From NCBI GenBank assembly GCA_963834825.1, contig CAWICZ010000014.1:868001-932000 (forward strand): a stretch of DNA of 64,000 nt, written 5' to 3'. The position numbers were made by a program, and so were the translations under genes. The DNA is from JACDAN01 sp963834825. Its GTDB lineage: Bacteria; Actinomycetota; Thermoleophilia; Gaiellales; Gaiellaceae. The notes beneath the pieces were generated by a model. It searched no databases and was not told where the DNA came from. It was given only the letters and a program-made list of their open reading frames with translations. Positions 55,713-62,306 of this stretch are shown one piece after another (within the stretch, counting starts at the first letter, position 1; every line of letters begins with the position of its first letter).

Positions 55713-55973
55713 TTGGAAGCTTTGCCCGATCTCGCCACTCTGTCCGACTCCGATCTCAAGGAGCTGATCGACAGCCTCCAGCGCGAGGAGCAGGAGGTCT
55801 CCTACCGGCGGCGCCTGCTGCACGGGAAGATCGACATCCTGCGCGCTGAGCTCGTGGCGCGGCTCCAGAAACAGGTCGGAGCGGGGGAGAGCCCGCTCAG
55901 CGAGGTCGACGTCGACAAGCTGACGGAGATCCTCGCCGGCAAGGCCGCGCCTCCGACGACAGAGCCGAGCTAG
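55713..55973 (+). CDS. rsiG: RsiG-like small anti-sigma factor with one c-di-GMP motif
   Basis: 86 residues from TTG at 55713. Helical throughout, with a helix (LSDSDLKELIDSLQREEQEV) running into SYRRRLLHGKIDILRAEL. This matches the Streptomyces RsiG signature E-x3-S-x2-R-x3-Q-x3-D at every position except that the Gln is His (E26, S30, R33, H37, D41). Streptomyces RsiG has two copies and, with c-di-GMP, holds the sporulation sigma factor WhiG; shorter single-motif homologues that dimerise are known in deep-branching actinobacteria. No whiG is in the window. A TTGACC at 55658-55663 with 17-base spacing to TTAACT may be its promoter. Confidence 0.7.
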   Translation: MEALPDLATLSDSDLKELIDSLQREEQEVSYRRRLLHGKIDILRAELVARLQKQVGAGESPLSEVDVDKLTEILAGKAAPPTTEPS

Positions 55974-55989
55974 TGCAGCGGGAGCACGA

Positions 55990-56451
55990 GTGAGCCACGT
56001 CTACTGCCCAGAGTGCGGGTTTCAGAACCCGGAGGCGGCGAACTACTGCTCCAAGTGCGGCGCAGCCCTCGTGCGCGATACGGGCGGTGCGGACACCACG
56101 ATGGCGTACACGCCCGAGGAGCTCGAGGAGCCGTCGCCGCTCGAGGACATGGGCGTCGAAGGCCCCGCACTCATCGTCCGCTCCGGCGGGGGTCGCGCGG
56201 GTGAGCATTTCCTCCCGACGAAGGATCGGACGACGATTGGCCGCTCGCCGGACTGCGACATCTTCCTCGACGACGTCACCGTCTCTCGACAGCACGCAGT
56301 CCTCCAGCGCTCCGACGACGGCTTCACGATCGAGGATCAGGGAAGCCTGAACGGCACGTTCGTGAATCGCCGCCGCATCGAGCGTGCCGAGCTGGCGGAT
56401 GGTGACGAGCTTCAGATCGGCAAGTACCGACTGACGTTCCTCCAGAAGTGA
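55990..56451 (+). CDS. FHA-domain protein with N-terminal zinc ribbon (GarA-like)
   Basis: 153 residues from GTG at 55990. A zinc ribbon (CPECGFQNPEAANYCSKCG, 6-24) is followed by a Thr-rich linker (ADTTMAYTPEEL) that resembles the phosphorylated ETTS segment of GarA. An FHA domain comes last (about 57-150: RTTIGRSPDCDIFLDDVTVS, RQHAVLQR, GSLNGTFVNRRRIE). FHA domains bind phosphothreonine; GarA relatives regulate TCA-cycle enzymes. It sits before ftsR, the usual actinobacterial order. Confidence 0.9.
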   Translation: MSHVYCPECGFQNPEAANYCSKCGAALVRDTGGADTTMAYTPEELEEPSPLEDMGVEGPALIVRSGGGRAGEHFLPTKDRTTIGRSPDCDIFLDDVTVSRQHAVLQRSDDGFTIEDQGSLNGTFVNRRRIERAELADGDELQIGKYRLTFLQK

Positions 56452-57146
56452 ATGCGATGGCCGTCACGCCGCAGGACAACCGGCCGCAGACGATCGGGGC
56501 TGTCTGCCGCCTGCTGAGCGAGGAGTTTCCGGAGATCTCGATCTCGAAGATCCGCTACCTCGAGGACCAGGGGCTGCTGGCGCCGCGCCGGACACCCGGC
56601 CGCTACCGGCTCTACGCGGAGGAGGACGTCGATCGCCTCCGGACGATCCTGCGCCTCCAGCGGGACGAGTTCCTGCCGCTCCGTGTGATCCGCCAGGAGC
56701 TGGCGTCGGCGACCGGACGTAAGCAAAGCCGCAGCGCCGTCCGGTCCGCGCTGAGCGGGGACGAGGAGGAGGAGATCGACCTCGGCGAGCTCTGCGAGCG
56801 CGCCGGCGTCACTGCATCCTTCGCCCGGGAGCTCGAGGAGTACGGGCTGATCGACTCACGTCTGGACGGGCGCGAACGCCTGTTCGCCGCAGCCGAAGTC
56901 GAGGTCACAGCCCTGTGCGCCAAGCTCGCCCGCTTCGGCATCGACGCGCGGCACCTGCGTGCGTTTCGCACCGCTGCGGACCGCGAGATCGGGTTACTGT
57001 CGGCGATCGTGGCACCGGCTCTTCGCTCCCGAAAACCCGAACGCCGCCAGAGCGGGGTGGAGGATCTTCAGCTCCTGGCGGAGCTCGCGCAGGAGCTCTC
57101 CGCGCTGCTCTTCTCGCGCTCTCTCCGGCGCTTGGCGACGTCCTGA
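56448..57146 (+). CDS. ftsR: FtsR-like MerR-family transcriptional regulator
   Basis: 232 residues from GTG at 56448 (overlaps the FHA stop). The N-terminal MerR helix-turn-helix has TIGAVCRLLSEEFPEISISK and IRYLEDQGLLAPRRTPGRYR (about 16-55). A helical C-terminal effector region follows. FtsR activates ftsZ transcription in Corynebacterium. The order FHA-ftsR is conserved in actinobacteria. The stop overlaps the apt start by one base. Confidence 0.85.
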   Translation: MNAMAVTPQDNRPQTIGAVCRLLSEEFPEISISKIRYLEDQGLLAPRRTPGRYRLYAEEDVDRLRTILRLQRDEFLPLRVIRQELASATGRKQSRSAVRSALSGDEEEEIDLGELCERAGVTASFARELEEYGLIDSRLDGRERLFAAAEVEVTALCAKLARFGIDARHLRAFRTAADREIGLLSAIVAPALRSRKPERRQSGVEDLQLLAELAQELSALLFSRSLRRLATS

Positions 57147-57664
57147 TGGCGATCGACCTGAAGACACGTGTTCGTGAGGTTCCCGACTGGCCCGAGCCGG
57201 GCGTGGGGTTCAAGGATGTCAGCCCGCTGCTTCGTGATCCCGAGGCGCTCACCCAAACCATCGACGCCCTCGCCGACTGGACGCGCGACCGACAGCCGGA
57301 CCTCGTCCTCGGCGCCGAGGCGCGGGGGTTCATCCTCGGCGCGGCGATCGCGAAAGAGGTCCCGTGCGGCTTCGTGCCCGCCAGACGACCGGGCAAGCTT
57401 CCACCCGAGACCGTCAGCGCGACCTACGCGCTCGAGTACGGGCAGAACGCACTGGAGCTGCACGCAGACGCGATCGCACGCGGCGCGCGGGTCGTCATCC
57501 ACGACGACGTGCTCGCCACCGGCGGAACAGTCGAGGCGATCGGCGGCCTGATCGAGCAGCTCGGCGGAGAGGTCGTCGGCGTGAACTTCATCATCGAGCT
57601 GACGTTCCTCGGCGGTCGGGAGCGGCTCTCGCGCTACCCGCTCCACTCGCTGATCTCGTACTAG
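57146..57664 (+). CDS. apt: Adenine phosphoribosyltransferase
   Basis: 172 residues from ATG at 57146. Apt salvages adenine to AMP with PRPP. Landmarks: VREVPDWPEPGVGFKDVSPL, LGAEARGFILGAAIA, PARRPGKLPPETVSATYALE and the PRPP loop VVIHDDVLATGGTVEAIG (about 113-130). Its 3' end overlaps the convergent small membrane gene by 4 bases. Confidence 0.95.
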   Translation: MAIDLKTRVREVPDWPEPGVGFKDVSPLLRDPEALTQTIDALADWTRDRQPDLVLGAEARGFILGAAIAKEVPCGFVPARRPGKLPPETVSATYALEYGQNALELHADAIARGARVVIHDDVLATGGTVEAIGGLIEQLGGEVVGVNFIIELTFLGGRERLSRYPLHSLISY

Positions 57665-57870
57665 CCCGGCTTCGCCTGCCGCTTGACCTCGTCCTCGCCG
57701 CGCGTCCTGACGAAGAGGAAGATCGCGCCGGCGGCGAGGGCCGCGCCGATGAACGCCGTCGCGCCGGAGACGCCGATCGACAGCATCCCGAGCCAGAGGT
57801 ACAGGCCGAAGCCGAACGCCCACAGGAACGACGTGACGCCGCGATCGAAGGCCGGCATGCGCAGGTGCAT
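57661..57870 (-). CDS. Small two-span membrane protein
   Basis: 69 residues from ATG at 57870; the frame is open to 57951 but MHLRMPAFDRGVTSFLWAFG is a natural start. Two hydrophobic segments (about 13-32 and 36-54) and a basic tail (RTRGEDEVKRQAKPG). No family recognised. Confidence 0.62.
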   Translation of the reverse strand: MHLRMPAFDRGVTSFLWAFGFGLYLWLGMLSIGVSGATAFIGAALAAGAIFLFVRTRGEDEVKRQAKPG

Positions 57871-57895
57871 CGAGCCGAATCCTACCGCGCAGGGG

Positions 57896-57936
57896 TTATC
57901 CACAGGTTGCAACGATGGCTGTGGAAATGTGGAAAA
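57896..57936. other. DnaA box and partial boxes upstream of the sigma-gene leader
   Basis: TTATCCACA (57896-57904) is a perfect DnaA box. TGTGGAAAT (57920-57928) and TGTGGAAAA (57928-57936) are degenerate copies in inverted orientation. The following 45 bases are AT-rich for this genome. Confidence 0.5.
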
Positions 57937-57989
57937 AAGAAACGTTTGCAAATAGCGAGAACTTCACATTTTTTGGCCCTTTACCCCCC

Positions 57990-58018
57990 TTGAATCCGGG
58001 TCAACCGGCCCGTAGTGT
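57990..58018 (+). promoter_or_regulatory. Promoter of the structured RNA
   Basis: TTGAAT (57990-57995), a 17-base spacer and TAGTGT (58013-58018). Predicted transcription start is near 58025. Confidence 0.55.
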
Positions 58019-58024
58019 CCTGCC

Positions 58025-58182
58025 TGCGTCGAGTACGGGACGCGAGTAGGTCGAAGCCGATCTCGAGGGCCGTAGCCGGAAGGCGAAAGTCAACGGGATC
58101 GGTGGACGGAAGCGAGATCGGCTCGGCGAAAGTTCTGCCACCGGAGGTGCCCTCGGGTACGGACGGTGGCAGAACTTTTTTT
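58025..58182 (+). ncRNA. Candidate structured small RNA or sigma-gene leader
   Basis: About 158 bases between a promoter and a strong terminator, with no coding potential. Stems seen: GCGTC (58026-58030) with GACGC (58039-58043); a long-range 11-bp stem 58055-58065 with 58113-58123; and the 15-bp terminator stem 58129-58143 with 58164-58178, whose loop can form a small inner hairpin (GAGG/CCTC). I cannot match it to a known riboswitch or small-RNA class by eye. It could be an independent small RNA or an attenuated leader of the sigma factor gene 275 bases downstream. Confidence 0.5.
58129..58182 (+). terminator. Strong rho-independent terminator
   Basis: A perfect 15-bp stem (AAAGTTCTGCCACCG and its complement) around a 20-base loop, followed by an unbroken seven-T run (58176-58182). 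Confidence 0.88.
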
Positions 58183-58457
58183 GGTCCGGATCCGCCGGCG
58201 TTGGCGGCGATCGAGGGGGAGAGAGTCGCCCCCTTCCCGAGTCGAGACCAAGTCCGGCGATCACGGCGGGCGTAGGGCCCAAGCACTGTTGCGCGTCTTC
58301 GAACTTGACATAACGTCCGTTACCGTGCACTCGGCTTCGGGGCGCCAGGCACCGCAACTGACTCGGCGTTGGGCTATGCTCGCCGCGGGCCTCGGCACTG
58401 CGCCCACGGACTTCCTGTTTGACGTCGCCCGTCGCGTGGGAAAGATCACTTACCCGT
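58183..58457. other. Gap before the sigma factor gene
   Basis: About 275 bases. A TTGACA occurs near 58305 but no matching -10 at 16-18 bases is evident. Forward frames here are not protein-like. The promoter of the sigma gene is presumably inside this gap. Confidence 0.4.
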
Positions 58458-59513
58458 ATGACCACGGCTGAGATCGAGACCGTCCTCGGCAGCGAGGACA
58501 TCCGTCACTTGCTCGAGGCAGCTGAGCAGAACGGCGGATCCGTGCGGCAGCACGAGCTGCACGACGCGCTCGAGCCGCTCGACCTCGACGCGCTCGAGGT
58601 CGAGGCGTTCAGGCAGGAGCTCGAGCAGCGTGGGATCGAGATCGTCGAGGAAGAGCGCGCGCCGGAGCCGGTCATTCCGCCGCCCCAGATCGTCGTCGAG
58701 ACCACGACCGACGCGCTGCAACTCTTCCTGCGGGAAGCGGGTCGGCATCCGCTGCTGACGGCCGCCCAGGAGGTCGAGCTCTCGAAGCGCATCGAGCGCG
58801 GCGACATGCAGGCGAAGCAGCGGATGATCCAGTCGAACCTGCGCCTCGTTGTCTCGATCGCCAAGAACTACCGGAACCAGGGACTACCGTTCCTCGACCT
58901 GATCCAGGAGGGGACGCTCGGCCTGATCAGGGCGGTCGAGAAGTTCGACTGGCGGCGGGGCTACAAGTTCTCGACGTACGCGACCTGGTGGATCAGGCAG
59001 GCCGTGGCCAGGGCGTTGGCCGACAAGGCCCGGACGATCCGCATGCCGGTCCACATCGTCGAGCGGCTCCAGAAGCTGAACAAGGCCGAGCGGATGCTCT
59101 GGACCCAACTCGGGCGCGAGCCGACGCTCGAAGAGGTCGCCGAGGAGGCAAGCCTCCCGATCGAGCAGGCCAAGGAGGTCAAGGCCGCCGCGCATGCGTC
59201 GACGAGCCTCGATCAGCCGGTCGGCGACCAGGACGACGCCGTGTTCGGCGACTTCGTTGCCGGCGACGGCCCGACACCGGACGAGCAGGTCGAGGTACTG
59301 CTCCGCAGCCAGGCGCTCGCCCGTGCTCTCGCCGCACTCAGCGAGCGCGAGCGGCGGGTCTTGATTCTTCGCTACGGCCTCGACAACTCGGATCCGAAGA
59401 CGCTCGAGGAGATCGGACGGCGCCTGGATCTGACACGCGAACGCGTCCGGCAGATCGAGGGCCAGGCGCTCAAGCGGCTCTCCCGCCTGAACGAGATCGA
59501 AGCCGTCAGCTAG
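58458..59513 (+). CDS. Group 1/2 sigma-70 factor (RpoD/SigA-like)
   Basis: 351 residues from ATG at 58458. A short region 1.1-like start (TVLGSEDIRHLLEAAEQNGG) and an acidic linker lead to region 1.2 (DALQLFLREAGRHPLLTAAQ) and region 2 (NLRLVVSIAKNYRNQGLPFL, DLIQEGTLGLIRAVEKFDW, KFSTYATWWIRQAVARALAD). Regions 3 and 4 follow (GREPTLEEVAEEASL, SERERRVLILRYGL, TLEEIGRRLDLTRERVRQIE). It directs RNA polymerase to -35/-10 promoters. The region 1.1-like start makes it the better candidate for the primary sigma of the two here. Confidence 0.93.
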   Translation: MTTAEIETVLGSEDIRHLLEAAEQNGGSVRQHELHDALEPLDLDALEVEAFRQELEQRGIEIVEEERAPEPVIPPPQIVVETTTDALQLFLREAGRHPLLTAAQEVELSKRIERGDMQAKQRMIQSNLRLVVSIAKNYRNQGLPFLDLIQEGTLGLIRAVEKFDWRRGYKFSTYATWWIRQAVARALADKARTIRMPVHIVERLQKLNKAERMLWTQLGREPTLEEVAEEASLPIEQAKEVKAAAHASTSLDQPVGDQDDAVFGDFVAGDGPTPDEQVEVLLRSQALARALAALSERERRVLILRYGLDNSDPKTLEEIGRRLDLTRERVRQIEGQALKRLSRLNEIEAVS

Positions 59514-59590
59514 CGGATCTGGCCGAAAGTCTCACGACGGAAGGGGCGAAGCCCCGTTCCTCGGCGGAAGAGGTGCTGGGCGGATGGCTG

Positions 59591-60559
59591 CTAGGTCTCG
59601 AGGTAGAACTGCAGGCTCGGTGCGGCTGCGCGGAGCTCGCGCAGCGCCCGCGTCTCGAGTTGCCGGACACGCTCGCGGGTGATCCCGAGCTCGACTCCGA
59701 CCTGCTCGAGGGTCCTCGGTGACTCGCCCCCGAGGCCGAAGCGCAGCGTCACGATGCGCCGCAGGCGGGGGTTGAGCCTCAACAGGGCCTCGGCGAGCTC
59801 GACCGAGCGATGGTTGATCGCGGTTGCGGCATCCGGGCCGTCCTCCTGCGTGTCCTCGATCAGGTCGCCGTAGACGCTCTCGCCGTCGCCAACGGGAGTC
59901 TCCAGGCTGACTGGATCCTCGAGCAGCGTGAACAGCTGCCGAACACGCGCCGGGGTGAGGTCGCTGTCCGCGGCGATCTCGTCGATCGTCGGGTCGCGGT
60001 TGAACTTCTGCGTCAGGATCCGGCGAGACTGCAGCATCTTCCGCGCCTGCTCGGCAACGTGGAGGGGCAGCCGAATCGTGCGGCCCTGGTCGGCGAGCGC
60101 CCGGGAGATGGCCTGACGGATCCACCAGGTCGCATACGTCGAGAGCTTGTAGCCCAGCCGCCAGTCGAACTTCTCGACCGCCCTGATCAGCCCCAGGTTC
60201 CCTTCCTGGATCAGGTCGAGCAGCGGGACGCCGGCCTTCGAATAGTGGCGGGTGATCGACATGACGAGCCGTAGGTTCGACTCGATCAGCTTGGCCTTGG
60301 CCGCCTCGTCCCCCTCGTCTTTCCGCCGGGCCAGCTCTCTCTCTTCCTCGGCCGTCAACAGGCGGCCGTCGCCGATCGCCCGGACATACAGCTTCAGCGG
60401 GTCCTGGAGCGGCGTCCGGTCGCGCGTTGCGGACCGGCTGGACTCCTCCGGCGTCTCGGCGTCCGGCGCGTCGAGCTCTCCCGCACCGGGAAGGACCTCG
60501 AGGTGGCGTTCGGGGGCCTCGACCTCGGTGTCGGGCTCAGGCTGACGCAGCGGCTCCAT
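59591..60559 (-). CDS. Second group 1/2 sigma-70 factor
   Basis: 322 residues from ATG at 60559. A Pro/Glu-rich N-terminus (about 1-50) is followed by region 1.2 (QDPLKLYVRAIGDGRLLTAE), region 2 (NLRLVMSITRHYSKAGVPLL, EGNLGLIRAVEKFDWRLGYK, STYATWWIRQAISRALADQG), region 3 and region 4 (LNPRLRRIVTLRFGLGGESP, LEQVGVELGITRERVRQLET). Region 1.1 is absent, as in group 2 (SigB/HrdA-like) factors. It faces the other sigma gene tail to tail, 77 bases apart. Confidence 0.92.
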   Translation of the reverse strand: MEPLRQPEPDTEVEAPERHLEVLPGAGELDAPDAETPEESSRSATRDRTPLQDPLKLYVRAIGDGRLLTAEEERELARRKDEGDEAAKAKLIESNLRLVMSITRHYSKAGVPLLDLIQEGNLGLIRAVEKFDWRLGYKLSTYATWWIRQAISRALADQGRTIRLPLHVAEQARKMLQSRRILTQKFNRDPTIDEIAADSDLTPARVRQLFTLLEDPVSLETPVGDGESVYGDLIEDTQEDGPDAATAINHRSVELAEALLRLNPRLRRIVTLRFGLGGESPRTLEQVGVELGITRERVRQLETRALRELRAAAPSLQFYLET

Positions 60560-60744
60560 CGAGGCCTGTATCGGCGCGGCGGAGGCCGGGCAGTTCCCTC
60601 AACCGAGTGACGGGTCCCGTGCGAACTAACCGAAGGAAACCTTCGGAGTCATACGAAACGGGGTCTCTCGGAGGCTTCGTGCCGCGGAGTAACGGGTACG
60701 GGGTCGTCTGGGGTCATTCCTAGGATCGGAACCAGATCGAAACT

Positions 60745-61536
60745 ATGTGCGGAATCGCGGGATACAGTCTTGAGCCGGGTGTGCGGATCGCCCGGACGTT
60801 GGCTGCGCAGGCGCTGCTGACCGGGATCGCCGAGCGCGGCGCGGACGCCGTCGGATACGCACATCGGTGCGACGGCGGTACGCCGGTCGTGCACAAGCGC
60901 CGGGCGGGCGCCAGCGCCCTGCTCCGCGAGCTACGGCTCCCGCACGAAGCGTCGGAGGTACTGGTTCACGTTCGGGACTACACGAAGGGCCACCCGACGA
61001 TCGAGTCCAACAACCATCCCGTGAGCCACGGCGCTGTCGTCGGCGTCCACAACGGCATCATCGTGAACGACGAGGAGCTCTTCGACGAGCACGGTTTCGA
61101 GCGCGAGGAACCAGACATGTCGGTCGACTCGGAAGCGATCTTCGCGCTTGCGGAAGCGTTCGGCTCCCATGGCAGCACGTTCGAGGATCTTCGCGGCTCG
61201 ATGGCGGCCGCCTGGATGGATGCCCGCGAGCCGGGAACGATCTACCTCGCTCGCGGTGTCGGTCGGCCGCTCTGGGTCGGCTCGGCGCCCGAGGGCGTCT
61301 TCTTCGCTTCGACCAAGCATGCGCTCGAGGTCTTCGAGTCCTTCATGCGGCTCCCGCTCCGGAAACACGAAGTCGAGGAAGGCACCTTGCTTCGGCTCGA
61401 GAACGGTCGCGAGACGGGCAGCGAGCGCTTCAGGCCCGATCACGGCTTCACGGAGGCCCCGCTGCCGGCTGTTCGGGCCCCGGGGGAGCGCGAGAGCTGC
61501 CTACGCCTGCTGACGGCGCTGGCGGCGTTTGGCTGA
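60745..61536 (+). CDS. Stand-alone class-II glutamine amidotransferase (PurF-like N-terminal domain)
   Basis: 263 residues from ATG at 60745. Cys2 (MCGIAGYS) is the N-terminal nucleophile, exposed after Met removal. Other Ntn-hydrolase landmarks: VHVRDYTKGHPTIESNNHPV, VVGVHNGIIVNDEELFDEHG and SEAIFALAEAFG. No synthetase, PRTase or isomerase domain follows (PurF and GlmS would continue), so ammonia must go to a separate partner or the protein is a sensor/hydrolase. The last residues overlap the convergent repeat-protein gene by 36 bases. Confidence 0.82.
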   Translation: MCGIAGYSLEPGVRIARTLAAQALLTGIAERGADAVGYAHRCDGGTPVVHKRRAGASALLRELRLPHEASEVLVHVRDYTKGHPTIESNNHPVSHGAVVGVHNGIIVNDEELFDEHGFEREEPDMSVDSEAIFALAEAFGSHGSTFEDLRGSMAAAWMDAREPGTIYLARGVGRPLWVGSAPEGVFFASTKHALEVFESFMRLPLRKHEVEEGTLLRLENGRETGSERFRPDHGFTEAPLPAVRAPGERESCLRLLTALAAFG

Positions 61537-62214
61537 GACCCGGCCGTCGCGGGCGACCTCGTAGCCCGACTCGAGCAGGCGCTCGCGGATCAGGAACTGG
61601 AACGTCGACCACGCGCCGCGGCGCACGTCGAACATCCGGTACACCTGCCACTCCGTCAGCAGCGAGTCGTCCTCCCTGCGCGCCGTCCCCCACTCCTGGA
61701 ACTTCGGCAAGTGGCCGAGCTCGAGCGCGAGGTCACTGCCCTGATCGACGGCGCGCTCGAGCCTCTCCTCCCCCACCGGCACATCGAAGCCGGCTTCGCG
61801 GAGCGCGCTCGTCAGTGATCCGAAGGTGTGCCAATAGAGAGACTTCGACGGCATCGAGCCGCGATGCTCGTCGAGGTCGCGGGCTGTCGGCGTCCGTCCG
61901 AGTGTTTCCCCCAGCTCCTTGAGCAGGCGGAGGAGCTCCTCCTTGGTCGCGAAGCGGCGCGGAACGAGCCCGGCTGCCCGCTTGGCGGCGTTCCAGCTTC
62001 CGAAGTGCTCGATGACCGTCTGTGGATGAACCGACGACTCGGAGTCGGCGGAGAACTCCCGCATCGACGGTGACCGCCCAAGGCGGCGGGCGCTGTCACG
62101 CAGCTGCTCGATGATCTCCTCGTCCGAGTAGCGCTTGCGGATTCCGGACTGGAATCGCTCCAATTCGTCGCGATCGAGGCTTGCGAGCACCTCGCGCGCC
62201 GGCCTGCGGGCCAT
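61501..62214 (-). CDS. Protein of homing-endonuclease-associated repeats
   Basis: 237 residues from ATG at 62214. Two clear copies of a helical repeat are visible: SDEEIIEQLRDSARRLGRSP to AAKRAAGL (about 28-80) and TKEELLRLLKELGETLGRTP to LREAGF (about 87-140). A third, weaker unit follows. This is the repeat that accompanies HNH/homing endonucleases and binds DNA, but no nuclease domain is present. It may be a DNA-binding regulator. Basic tail (SAKRRQRRQQA). Confidence 0.75.
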   Translation of the reverse strand: MARRPAREVLASLDRDELERFQSGIRKRYSDEEIIEQLRDSARRLGRSPSMREFSADSESSVHPQTVIEHFGSWNAAKRAAGLVPRRFATKEELLRLLKELGETLGRTPTARDLDEHRGSMPSKSLYWHTFGSLTSALREAGFDVPVGEERLERAVDQGSDLALELGHLPKFQEWGTARREDDSLLTEWQVYRMFDVRRGAWSTFQFLIRERLLESGYEVARDGRVSAKRRQRRQQA

Positions 62215-62294
62215 GGCAAGAATGATAGAGCAAAATAGCCGGTTTGCAAGCTCAGGCGAGCGGCCAAGGGGCGCAGCGGGGGAAGCCGGGCAAC

Positions 62295-62300
62295 TACGCT
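62295..62300 (+). promoter_or_regulatory. Probable -10 element of murT-gatD
   Basis: TACGCT ends 6 bases before GTG at 62307, predicting a leaderless murT transcript. Confidence 0.5.
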
Positions 62301-62306
62301 CACCCG

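Noticed and set aside
57914..57950. Possible replication origin in the apt-sigma gap
   Set aside because: Only one perfect DnaA box, no dnaA/dnaN/gyrB neighbours and a short AT-rich tract; kept only as a DnaA-binding candidate.
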